NCBI RefSeq assembly: GCF_020283565.1
Contig: NC_060060.1
Location: 43,772,001-43,836,000 of the forward strand
From: Trifolium pratense
Taxonomy: Eukaryota; Streptophyta; Magnoliopsida; Fabales; Fabaceae
Direction of reading: 5' to 3'
DNA length: 64,000 nucleotides
Shown: positions 36,767-45,393 of the stretch, one piece after another
Layout of the letters: each line of letters starts with the position of its first letter
Numbering within the stretch: the first letter of the stretch is position 1
Made by a program: the position numbers and the translations under genes
Notes under the pieces: generated by a model
Told to the model about the DNA's origin: nothing
Databases searched by the model: none
The model's input: the letters and a program-made list of their open reading frames with translations, nothing else

Positions 36767-38211
36767 CAACCCCAAACTTAAACCTTTCCTTGTCCTCAAG
36801 GAAACAACATTTACCTCAAGCTTTTGTGTCAAGACCTTGGCATTTTCCTTAAATTCACTCGAATCATACATACGTGAGGATCACCTGATGATCAATGCTC
36901 CACCTGCAAACAATGCTCAATTGCACAATCGTTCCCGCAAGACATTTTCAAGTAGTTCACACTTTTCGACCAAGGCTCTATGATTTCATCACACTACTCA
37001 CATGCACTCTTCAGTTTTTTGGTAATTCACTCAAATCAACACATCAATGCAAGTCAACAATAATTTTGCAAGTAGTCTAAGAATTCATTTGGTTCACTTT
37101 GTGCACACACATTAGAGGTCTTTTTAGGGTTATAACGTGGCTTGGCTAGGGTGGATGGTGACATTTTGGGATAAGTAGTAGAAAAACTTGGAGTTAGATC
37201 CCCCTAATAGTCAAAAATTTCATAAACCAAACCCCTTTTTCCTTTGAACTATAGTGGACTAGAGAACTTTTTTCACAACATTGAACAAAGTTTTGCAATT
37301 CTTTGAATTCAAGGCTATCACTTCTTTTCTATATTTTTTTTATATTTGCATTCATCTTGTTTGTTTGTTTTTTTTTTTTTTTTTTCATATTCTTTCTTGT
37401 TCTTTCTTCATAATGACTAAAGCCTTGCAACTTTTGAAATTTTTCTCAATTTTTCAAATCAAAACTTTTTGTAAGTTCTCTAGTACCCTCACCCCAAACT
37501 TTATTTGTTGCTAATTCCAAAGAGCAACCCCAAACTTAGTAGTGAGCAATACGCATCAACCACTAATTAGGTGCCTAACCTCCAAGAAAGTCATTCCTTT
37601 TTTTCATCAAAAATTTCTTAAGGTTTTGCAAAAATAACATTTTCTTTTTCAGCTCAAATTGGTTAAGCAAAGGATAATTAAAAGTAAGGGTGGATAGAAA
37701 GGCTCAAAGGTACCAAGGAACATGCCTCGTGTGTGCTACAAAAGTACCAATCAAATAAAAAGACGACAAGCAAAATCGAGAGACAATACATGAGTGGATA
37801 TCACACATAGAAGAAAAAGGAGTGTTTGGCTCAATACCTCTCGGTTGGGTCGAATCAAAGAACCGGTCAAAAAGTGTGCGTTCCCTTCCTTTGCCTCTTG
37901 ATCACATGAGTGCAACAAGCTATTGCACTGCAAGTTTCACATATCACACACGGAGAAAATCAAGCAATTGATACTCAAGTAACTAGAAGGAACATCCCAA
38001 AATATTGAAACAAACTCTAGAAGTAAAAACCATTCCACAATTAAACAAAAGAAGATTCAAATTCAGAGTACACAAATAAAATATCCAGCCAATATCCAAG
38101 CAACATAAAATATTATTACAAACCAGGCAAATAAAAGACAATTAAGTAAAGATAGAGATAGAGTAGGAGAATAGTAGCAGCAGCAGCAGTAGAACATCAT
38201 CACCAACAACG
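36767..38211 (-). other. B2 non-coding 3' interior
   Basis: Element-sense downstream of the second open frame. It ends with a PPT-like tttggggttg next to the 3' LTR (reads caaccccaaactt on the + strand at 36767). Collinear with B1 28900-30185. No coding motif recognised. Confidence 0.6.
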
Positions 38212-39732
38212 TCAAACTGCGTCATCCGGCTGGCCAGTGAAGTAGTTTGTGAACGGGCTATTCAAGTTCAGATTCAACCCATCCACATCCAGCATCTCCC
38301 TCTCCATCGCAGCAGCCTCATCCTGCTCAACCCGGCGTCGCCTTTCGATCTCCGCCAACTCAGAAGCTCTCAAACCAGAATTGTATGCTTGTCTGGCCTG
38401 AAATGAGTTCAGCTCCCTCGCCTGATGCGCCTCCCAATCAGTATCAACGGGATACAAAGTCCCAAAAGTAGGAGGAGGGAAGGTAGACCGGTAAGTCATC
38501 GCCTCGGTGTACATGGAAGAGGCGGTATCAAAGTAAAGGTTCGGCAGCCCGGAATATTGAGAAATTTCCATTTGATGTAACATAGAAGCAAGCTGATTAA
38601 CATCATGAGAATAAAGAGGAGGAGCATGTGACGGTATTTCTTGAGACTCATATGCCGGATCCCCCTGTTGATCCGGATGGTTACCCTCTTCAAACCGGTT
38701 AATCTCTTCTTCTTCCCTCAAGGCTTCCTCCCTTGCAGCATTCGCCTCACCACGGGGCACAATAGGACCTCTCTCAAACTTTTTCGCGAAGTAGGATAAT
38801 GACAAAGGACGAACAGGATGAAGATCACCTTCTTGCACATTCATTGGAACATTATTCGCCCTACACAAAGCAGCGATGAGATTGCAATGTCCCAACGTAA
38901 AAGTAGGATTCAGATGATTGGCTATCTCATGAAGATCTTTTTGTAACCAATACCCTAGATTAATGTACTTCCCTTCAACCAACAATCGAACCGCGTGCGC
39001 ATTATCAAGCTGAATCTCTGAATTGTTACCTACAACCCTCACATTCTTCAACCAAAATTCACCCCAAGCTCGGTGAACGGGATTAAAACTTGTTAAGCTC
39101 AACCTTCTAGGAAGAGAAGCTGCTGAGTGGGCTAGCCACATTGCTCCCGGACGACATACTATACTCTTTAGTTCCTCCCTAACTTCGATCCCACTCTTGT
39201 CGATCCTCTCTCTATCACGCAAGAGTTCACACACGCCTCCAGCAGCACAACCAAGCAGATTGTTTATAGTTTCAAAAGAATAACTCACCTTGACACCCCT
39301 AACCACAGAAATATATTCCGGAAACATAGGTTGGTCCGGTAAATAGGCATTTGCAAAGAACTCCCTAGCCCACATCTGATTTCCAGGATTCACTTCATCT
39401 TTAATCATCAATTTATTAAATTTCTCCCATCCCCTAGACTTTATCTCATTCCCTAACTCAGCTACACCATTCAGCAAGTCTTCACCAAAACCCTTCTCTT
39501 GATTAATAGTAAAGGTTCGAATTTGTGAGTACCTTTTCTCATGCACTTCACTGATGAAGTGGGGATGAACCTGTGGCCGAGTGACATTGCTCCGGCGAGG
39601 AGGAGATGCTTGAGCGGTCCGCGAAGATTGGCCCTTGCTAGCACTCATCTTTGTTCTTGGTTTCTTTGGAGGCTCTTGTGGTGGATTAGCATCACTCTTC
39701 TTCTTTCCCTTTCCAGTTAGCCGAGTCAACAT
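38212..39732 (-). CDS. B2 ORF2: plant-transposon-type protein of unknown function, 506 aa
   Basis: One uninterrupted frame from ATG 39732 to TGA 38212. The N-terminal about 60 residues are basic and Pro/Ser-rich. Residues about 70-340 contain REFFANAYLP, YISVVRGVKVSYSFETINNL (allowing a new small tetrapeptide-rich loop after it), CRPGAMW, FNPVHRAWGEFWLKNV, HAVRLLVEGKYINLGYWLQK and HCNLIAALCRANNVP. I recall this pattern from the 'putative plant transposon protein' domain found in many plant retroelement-associated ORFs; its biochemical role is unknown. The C-terminal third is Glu/Gln-rich with a coiled-coil-like ELAEIERRRRVEQDEAAAME. In Athila elements a third ORF lies after pol in the env-like position. 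Here it directly follows the gag-protease frame after a 0.7-kb spacer. I see no signal peptide or membrane segment. Its intact frame suggests recent selection or recent insertion. Confidence 0.7.
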   Translation of the reverse strand: MLTRLTGKGKKKSDANPPQEPPKKPRTKMSASKGQSSRTAQASPPRRSNVTRPQVHPHFISEVHEKRYSQIRTFTINQEKGFGEDLLNGVAELGNEIKSRGWEKFNKLMIKDEVNPGNQMWAREFFANAYLPDQPMFPEYISVVRGVKVSYSFETINNLLGCAAGGVCELLRDRERIDKSGIEVREELKSIVCRPGAMWLAHSAASLPRRLSLTSFNPVHRAWGEFWLKNVRVVGNNSEIQLDNAHAVRLLVEGKYINLGYWLQKDLHEIANHLNPTFTLGHCNLIAALCRANNVPMNVQEGDLHPVRPLSLSYFAKKFERGPIVPRGEANAAREEALREEEEINRFEEGNHPDQQGDPAYESQEIPSHAPPLYSHDVNQLASMLHQMEISQYSGLPNLYFDTASSMYTEAMTYRSTFPPPTFGTLYPVDTDWEAHQARELNSFQARQAYNSGLRASELAEIERRRRVEQDEAAAMEREMLDVDGLNLNLNSPFTNYFTGQPDDAV

Positions 39733-40428
39733 CTTGATATTGTAAAGATTGAAATGGGTTAATTTGGGGAAATGGTGAAATGAGATGAAATGAGGGATTT
39801 GGAGTGGAATTAGGAGTGGGTGATATGGGTGTTATGTGAATGTGAAGGAATGGGATGATTAGAAGTGATTAGAGATGAAATTGGAGAAGTTTGAAAAGTG
39901 AAAATGGGTTGTCAATGGAGTTTTCCGTGTGGGAGACCGTGTGAATTGATGATGGGATGGATGGAGTGGTTGGGAAGATGAAGAAATTCAAATTTTACAC
40001 GCTTTCCTGTGTAACCACGCCGCGCGTGACCCCTGCTACGCCGCGCGTAGTACCAATTGTAACGGTCAAGAACTTATTTCCTCAAGGCCACGCCGCGCGT
40101 AATCACCATCACGCAGCGCGTAATCACTTAGTCAGAGACTCCATATTTCTCCAGTTTTCACGCAGCGCGTGATGCACCCCTACGCCGCGCGTAACGCCTT
40201 CTGAAAACTTCTTCCTCTGTGATGAAGGATCACGCCGCGCGTGATTGTACTGCGCCCCCGGCGTAGTAGAATTCTGTTCTGCCCTGTTTTGCTTCCGTCC
40301 TTGCCTCTGCTGCACACCTACCTACATACTTCAAAAGAAAACAAACTAAAACATTAGAAACCGTTGGGTTGCCTCCCAACCAGCGCTTGTTTAACGTCCC
40401 GATGCTTGACGTTCCATACCCCTAAAGG
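39733..40428 (-). repeat. Spacer with an internal eight-dyad array where pol is expected
   Basis: Between gag-protease and ORF2. At 40014-40266 eight dyads of the LTR type occur (CCACGCCGCGCGTGA, CTACGCCGCGCGTAG, ATCACGCAGCGCGTAAT and similar). They end in a unit with a C-rich loop (CTGCGCCCCCGGCGTAG), as in the LTR arrays, and in the same orientation and order. Outside the dyads I see little similarity to the LTR. The motif ggttgcctcccaaccagcgctt at about 40365 is the Athila-type sequence that normally follows the end of a coding region. Confidence 0.8.
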
Positions 40429-42858
40429 TTATGGAGAAGAAGTGCCACCATGTGGCAAGTAGTGTGCATTCCAAGGTAACTTAAGAGCATCTTTAACAAT
40501 ATGATCATAAACCTGGATTTTAAAACATTGTGGGTCTCCATCATCACAATCCATCTTATCAAAGACATTGAATGTAACCTGCTGATAATCGGTCCTTAGC
40601 ATGAGTTCCCCCATCTCCACATCGATTAGGGCGCGGCTGGTTGCTAAGAAGGGTCTACCAAGTAGCAAAGGTTCCCACTCCCTAGTTTCTTCTATGTCTA
40701 AGACCACGAAATCTGCGGGAAACACAAACCCAGCAACTTTAACCAACACATCATGGAGAATACCTTCCGGATGCACAACCGATCTATCCGCCAAAGAGAG
40801 ACTCATCTTTGTCGGCTTTGCTACCGCTCCCGGTATCTTCTTCATCATTGATAACGGCATCAGATTAATGCTAGCACCCAAATCACACAAAGCTTTTTCA
40901 ATAGTGAGCGTTCCAATGGAACATGGAATTGTAAAGCTCCCCGGATCTTTCTTTTTCTGAGGTAGCTTCCGTTGAATGAGGGCGCTGCACTCTTCCGTCA
41001 TACTTACCATTTCATCATCTAATGGTTTTCTTTTCTTTGTGAGCAGCTCCTTCAAAAACTTCGCATAACTTGGCATTTGCTCCAATGCCTCCACTAACGG
41101 TATAGCCATCTCAAGCTTGTTCAACACCTTCATGAACTTCTTGAACTCCTTCTCCCGCTCAAGATTCTTAACTTTCTTTCTCCTAGGAAAAGGCATCCTA
41201 GCATATGGCGATTCATCAACTCCTTTACCTTTCTCAACCTTCTTACTCTCTTTTTCTTTTATCTCCCTCTGTTTTTCAACTTCTTCTACTTCATCCTCAC
41301 TAATCTCAACTTCCTTAGGCATATTTTCCTTTTCTACTTCTCCCTCATATCTCTCATTTTCAACTACAACTTCTTGCTTATTTTCAACTTCTCCCTCAAT
41401 GACCTTCTTTTTCAAGGGCTTCTCCACAGCTGGCCTTTCCGGTATCACTCTACTCCTCAAGGTGATTCCATTGCAGGTTTCATTTTTCGGATTGTCATGA
41501 GTGTTTCCACCGAAACCTCCTTGGTTTTGCAACATAGAAAACTGTCTTGACAGCTGGCCCATTTGCACCTCAAGATTCTTTATAGAAGCTTCATGATTCT
41601 TGTTAGAGGTTGCTTGGCTCGATTTCATCGCTTCAAAGTTGCTTTGGGTCATGAGCATGAACTGATTTAGAGTCTCTTCCATCCTTGATGGAGGCCTTTG
41701 CTGCTGTTGCGGTGCACCTTGACTTTGCATACCATTCCCCCATCCGGAACCGTTGTTATTATTGTTGTACGGCTTCCGAAAAATGGCCAAGTAGCGAGCC
41801 TCCTCTGAACCCTCCGGGAAGCATCCGCCATTTGGGTGGTCCTGCAAACAAAAATCACAGCGCACATTGTCAATTTTACCTATTGGAGAAGTTTGGACTT
41901 GCGGATTGGACAGCAGCTTCATCATTGCTTCCATTTGGCTAGTCATGAGCTTTTGCTGTGCCAATAATGCTGTTTGAGTATCCAATTCCAACATTCCGCC
42001 TTTCTTTTTGGCTCCCCTATCATTAGTAGCTCTATACTCGTTTTGAGCCATGCTTTCCACCAATTCTCTTGCTTCAGTTTCGTCACGGTTCTTCAACGAA
42101 CCACCGGCTGATGCGTCAAGTATCATTCGCGTTTGAGCCCTCAAACCTTGGGTAAACATTTGCATCTGATTGTGGCCATCGAAACCGTGATTCGGACACC
42201 TTTTAAGACAAACTTTGAACCTCTCCCAAGCATCATACAACGTTTCACCATCCGCTTGTTCGAAGTTGCTAATTTCAGCCCTCCTTTCTAGAAACTTATG
42301 AATAGGGAAGTAACGATCTAAGAACTTCCGCTCCAGCTGTCTCCAAGTCTCAATAGTTCCGGCGGGTATCGTGTCTAACCAATCTTTAGCACGGCCGGTG
42401 AGAGAATGCTTGAATAACCTCAGTCTTTTGTCCGATTCGCTCACCCCCGGTGGATCGGTATAGTCGCATGCTTCATAGAAGTGAGACAAGTGTAAGTTCG
42501 GGCATTGAGCTTCCGAACCTGAATACGGATTTTCCTTTAGAGCGGAGAGGACCGTGTTCTTGATGTCGAATGAGACAGGATTCGCCGGCTGAAAGCCTTG
42601 ATTTGCCAACGCGTCATTGTCTCTCCTCCCATAATCACCAAGGGTACGCCTTGGCGGTTGAGGAACCGGTGGAACATGGACCGGTGGAACCTGTTCTTCT
42701 TCCATTGTCGCTGAATTCTGTCCTTGACAGTCCGGTGTACCACCTAGCAAAACTCTTCCCCTTGAAGCTTGAGCTTCCCTTGTTGCCTTTCGAATTGCGC
42801 GAGCTGTCTTTTCAATCTCTGGATCAAATTGCAGCTCTTGAGGACCTGTTCTCCGCAT
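40429..42858 (-). CDS. B2 Gag-protease, about 809 aa
   Basis: Start at ATG 42858 is preferred over 42942, because MRRTGPQELQFDPEIEKTAR is the family start (also seen in B1) and the extra upstream residues are a hydrophobic chance extension. The Gag core is at residues about 165-260 (FKHSLTGRAKDWLDTIPAG, TWRQLERKFLDRYFP, LYDAWERFKVCLKRCPNHGF). A Cys-His-like CDFCLQDHPNGGC follows near 360, then a Gln-rich stretch and HEASIKNLEVQMGQLSRQ (coiled coil). A long Glu/Lys linker leads to the aspartic protease motif LCDLGASINLMPLS near 655 and LLGRPFLAT near 735. It ends at 40429 with no RT. It packages element RNA into particles and cleaves Gag in this family. Uninterrupted, so B2 could be mobilised if an RT/integrase is supplied. 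Confidence 0.85.
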   Translation of the reverse strand: MRRTGPQELQFDPEIEKTARAIRKATREAQASRGRVLLGGTPDCQGQNSATMEEEQVPPVHVPPVPQPPRRTLGDYGRRDNDALANQGFQPANPVSFDIKNTVLSALKENPYSGSEAQCPNLHLSHFYEACDYTDPPGVSESDKRLRLFKHSLTGRAKDWLDTIPAGTIETWRQLERKFLDRYFPIHKFLERRAEISNFEQADGETLYDAWERFKVCLKRCPNHGFDGHNQMQMFTQGLRAQTRMILDASAGGSLKNRDETEARELVESMAQNEYRATNDRGAKKKGGMLELDTQTALLAQQKLMTSQMEAMMKLLSNPQVQTSPIGKIDNVRCDFCLQDHPNGGCFPEGSEEARYLAIFRKPYNNNNNGSGWGNGMQSQGAPQQQQRPPSRMEETLNQFMLMTQSNFEAMKSSQATSNKNHEASIKNLEVQMGQLSRQFSMLQNQGGFGGNTHDNPKNETCNGITLRSRVIPERPAVEKPLKKKVIEGEVENKQEVVVENERYEGEVEKENMPKEVEISEDEVEEVEKQREIKEKESKKVEKGKGVDESPYARMPFPRRKKVKNLEREKEFKKFMKVLNKLEMAIPLVEALEQMPSYAKFLKELLTKKRKPLDDEMVSMTEECSALIQRKLPQKKKDPGSFTIPCSIGTLTIEKALCDLGASINLMPLSMMKKIPGAVAKPTKMSLSLADRSVVHPEGILHDVLVKVAGFVFPADFVVLDIEETREWEPLLLGRPFLATSRALIDVEMGELMLRTDYQQVTFNVFDKMDCDDGDPQCFKIQVYDHIVKDALKLPWNAHYLPHGGTSSP

Positions 42859-42991
42859 GCACAATGAAACACACAAGTAGAACGCTCCGGGAGAAAAATA
42901 TAAAACAGAAAATAATAAAGAAAACACAGAAAATATGAACACTATTGCCTAGTTGAATCAATCACAATCCCCGGCAACGGCGCCAAAAACT

Positions 42992-44223
42992 TGATGGATT
43001 ATTTCGCAAGTGCACGAAAACCACGTAGTAATAAAAATATCGATCCACAGGGATTGTGTGATCAAACTAGTCGAATTGTGTTCATAGACATTTGACAGAA
43101 AATACACATAAATTGGGGGTATGTTGAGTAATGAATTGCTAGAAAACGTGCTTTGATATAATGGAAAAGCGAGGTAGAATCATCGGAATCGCCTAGTCTA
43201 TAGTTAAACCACATGCAATCTACTATATCATAGGAATTTACTCAAGTGTTCACAACTAGATCGACAAATTAGTGAATCGCAATCTCTTGTCAAAATCCAC
43301 TCTATTCGTTGTCGATACTCCCCCGATCTCTCGGGCGGAAGCTACCTACAACGAATGATATTAACGCGCGTCAATCGTTCGCTACACTCTATGCCTCAAT
43401 CTCTCGACCGGAGACACTCGAGTGCTCAATACAATTCAGTTCAGAAATTAAATCAATACTCTCGCACGTGACTTAACTCGAAATCATTATAACACTAATG
43501 AAGGATTATAAGGCATTAAAAACAGATTTGCATTGGATGAACACTATAGAGAGAGTAAATTCTTACAACATTTGCAGATTACATTAAGCTGAACTACATC
43601 CTAAACTATCCTAGATCCTACCTCCAAAGGAGCTTAGCTCCTCATCGTGCTTCGTTCGCTTCCTCGCTTCATCGCCATGGCTTGTGAATCCATGCTCTCG
43701 ATGTGCTTGGAGCTATCCTCTGGAGTCTTGAATCGCGATCTTGAAGTTCCAAAACCAGAATGTAGATCAATTTTGCAGAATTTTCCAACCCGAAAACAGA
43801 ATTATGCAGAAACTATATATACAGAAGGCAACCACGCCGCGCGCCAGATCTATCACGCCGCGCGTGGTTGCAAATCCATCAACTACGCTGCGCGTGGTAA
43901 CAGAATCACGCGGCGCGTGATCAAGTCAGAGAGCAATCTTCCTTTTCAGCAAAGCTTCACGCCGCGCGTGGTAAGGCATCACGCGGCGCGTGATCAGAGT
44001 CAAACTCTTGGCTCTCTGTGAGCTCCATCACGCGGCGCGTGATGGCCTACGCCCCCAGCGTAGTGAAAATCATTCATTTCCTGCAGTTTTTCCTGTTTTC
44101 TTGCAAAACAAGTAATCAAGCTAATGGTTAGATTTCTCTTATATTTATTGCTAAAAACCTACTAAAATGTATCTAATGTTGCTAAAATAGGCATGGATTA
44201 GAGAGTGTGACGATTTGTCATCA
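42992..44223 (-). repeat. B2 5' LTR
   Basis: 1232 bp, no difference from 35535-36766 noticed by eye. Dyad array at about 43832-44063. Abuts the TGTAC duplication and gag of A at 44224. Confidence 0.93.
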
Positions 44224-44228
44224 TGTAC

Positions 44229-44479
44229 GCAACTGTTTCTTGCGCAACATGATGAAAAACGCTTTGATCGATCCATTGTCGAATCTGTCCGACAGTTTTC
44301 CTATTCATGACATTCTAGTCATCATCAGACTTTCCGGTAGGCTTCGTCCCTTTATTTTGCAAAGGTTGATACAAATCTTTGCAATAGAGGATGTCTTCCA
44401 TTCTGGGTTTCCAAATGGAGTAATTTGAAGAAGTTAACTTGATCATTGTTGATGATCCCACAGAGGTTGACTCGTCCAT
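44229..44479 (-). pseudogene. Copia A gag N-terminus with a nonsense codon
   Basis: Starts at ATG 44479, just inside the PBS, and reads MDESTSVGSSTMIKLTSSNY, then SIWKPRMEDILYCKDLYQPL, typical of TNT1-like Gag. An in-frame TAG at 44315-44317 stands where related proteins have Trp. The frame then continues MNRKTVGQIRQWIDQSVFHH to the B2 insertion at 44228. This piece joins 35529 and below once B2 is removed. Confidence 0.85.
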
Positions 44480-44532
44480 TGTAATAATAAAAGTTAAAAT
44501 GTGTGGTGATGAGCCGAAGCTCTGATACCACT

Positions 44533-44941
44533 TGTTGGGAAAGATAACACAAAACACACCTAATACAAGGTCGGCGGATGATTGATTATCCCTGGATCAA
44601 ACTTTTCCCACTATAATAATAATAACAATAACAATGGAATAACAAGAATTTCTTCTGTTTAATTGAATAATAATACAAATTGATTATTACAACTCTCACC
44701 AACAAATATGGTGGATAACCTCTCTTTTGGATTTGCTCTCAAAAGGATTTCTTCACACTCTGATGATAGAAATTAAAACATGAAAATGAATTTATAGCCA
44801 GAGCATTCCAACAATAGGTGGCTATGAGAAGTTTCCTCATTTTCATTCACTACAAATTCTCTCATGCGTTTAATTTCATTTTCTATAATTGATAGTGATT
44901 ACTCATTCTTTCTCTCTCCACATAAAGAGGAAATACTATCA
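44533..44941 (-). repeat. A 5' LTR
   Basis: 409 bp, TGTTGGGAAAG...ACTATCA on the + strand. Directly followed by the AGTTT duplication and dehydrogenase exon 4. Confidence 0.93.
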
Positions 44942-44962
44942 AGTTTGTCAAAAGAAGATGAC
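44942..44962 (-). pseudogene. TIC32-like dehydrogenase, start of exon 4
   Basis: Reads GHLLLTN from an acceptor at 44963 (catgtag) and continues across Copia A into NLLLETMKQTA at 25703. AGTTT is the duplicated target. The upstream intron runs to 50339 and holds Copia C. Confidence 0.8.
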
Positions 44963-44986
44963 CTACATGGAAAGATCTTTATATAT

Positions 44987-45278
44987 TGACAAAATGAAGA
45001 CTGATTAAGTATGAACTAATTAGCTTAATACAGTTAGTTAGTTAGTTAGCTTACAATTCAAGTTAGTTAGGTTGTTAGAGTTTGTTAGCCAAGTTGGTTA
45101 TTAGTTTGTAACTGACTCAACTATATAAACTCTACACATACTTGTAATTGTACTCAATTCAATTTTCAATACAAAAACTTAATCTTCTTCCTCATTGTTC
45201 AGTTTCTTTCTTTTGTGCTTCAAGCTTCATCAATGGAGTTTGCACTTGCAACTTTGGTATCAGTTTACTTTCTTGTTA
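44987..45278 (+). repeat. C 5' LTR
   Basis: 292 bp with a tagttagttagttag run, a TATA-like ctatataaactc (about 45120) and a probable transcription start shortly after it. Identical by eye to 49804-50095. Confidence 0.95.
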
Positions 45279-45393
45279 TGGTATCAGAGCGTCTCAATTG
45301 AGCGTTCTGCTGCGCCATTCCTTCTTTTTCCTTTCTTCTGGTTCAGTTTTCTCTTAGTTTCATCCATTTGTTTTACCTCTTTCATCTTGCACA

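Larger units (their letters stand above)
35535..44223 (-). mobile_element. Gypsy (Athila-like) element B2 lacking pol
   Basis: 8689 bp on the - strand inside gag of A. The target duplication is TGTAC (35530-35534, 44224-44228). LTRs are 35535-36766 and 42992-44223, both 1232 bp and the same by eye. The PBS (ggcgccaaaaac on the + strand, 42980-42991) is the Athila type. Interior order in element sense: gag-protease (42858-40429), a dyad-rich non-coding spacer, a second open frame (39732-38212), a long non-coding 3' part, then the PPT. There is no RT, RNase H or integrase anywhere. Same family as B1 by LTR ends, PBS and interior. Confidence 0.93.
25704..44941 (-). mobile_element. Copia retrotransposon A (Tork/TNT1-like), carrying B1 and B2
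   Basis: The target duplication is AGTTT (25699-25703, 44942-44946) inside dehydrogenase exon 4. The 5' LTR is 44533-44941 (409 bp). The 3' LTR is split by B1 into 25704-25861 and 31490-31740 (158 + 251 = 409 bp). Element-sense termini are TGATAG...CCCAACA; the PBS is tggtatcagagctt below 44533, and the PPT is ggaagggggagat above 31740. B2 sits in gag at 35535-44223. The LTRs differ at three or more positions by eye. With both insertions removed, A is about 4.9 kb. Confidence 0.93.

Noticed and set aside
41117..41500. Ser/Phe-rich + strand open frame inside B2
   Set aside because: Reverse complement of the Glu/Lys-rich Gag linker; no independent support.
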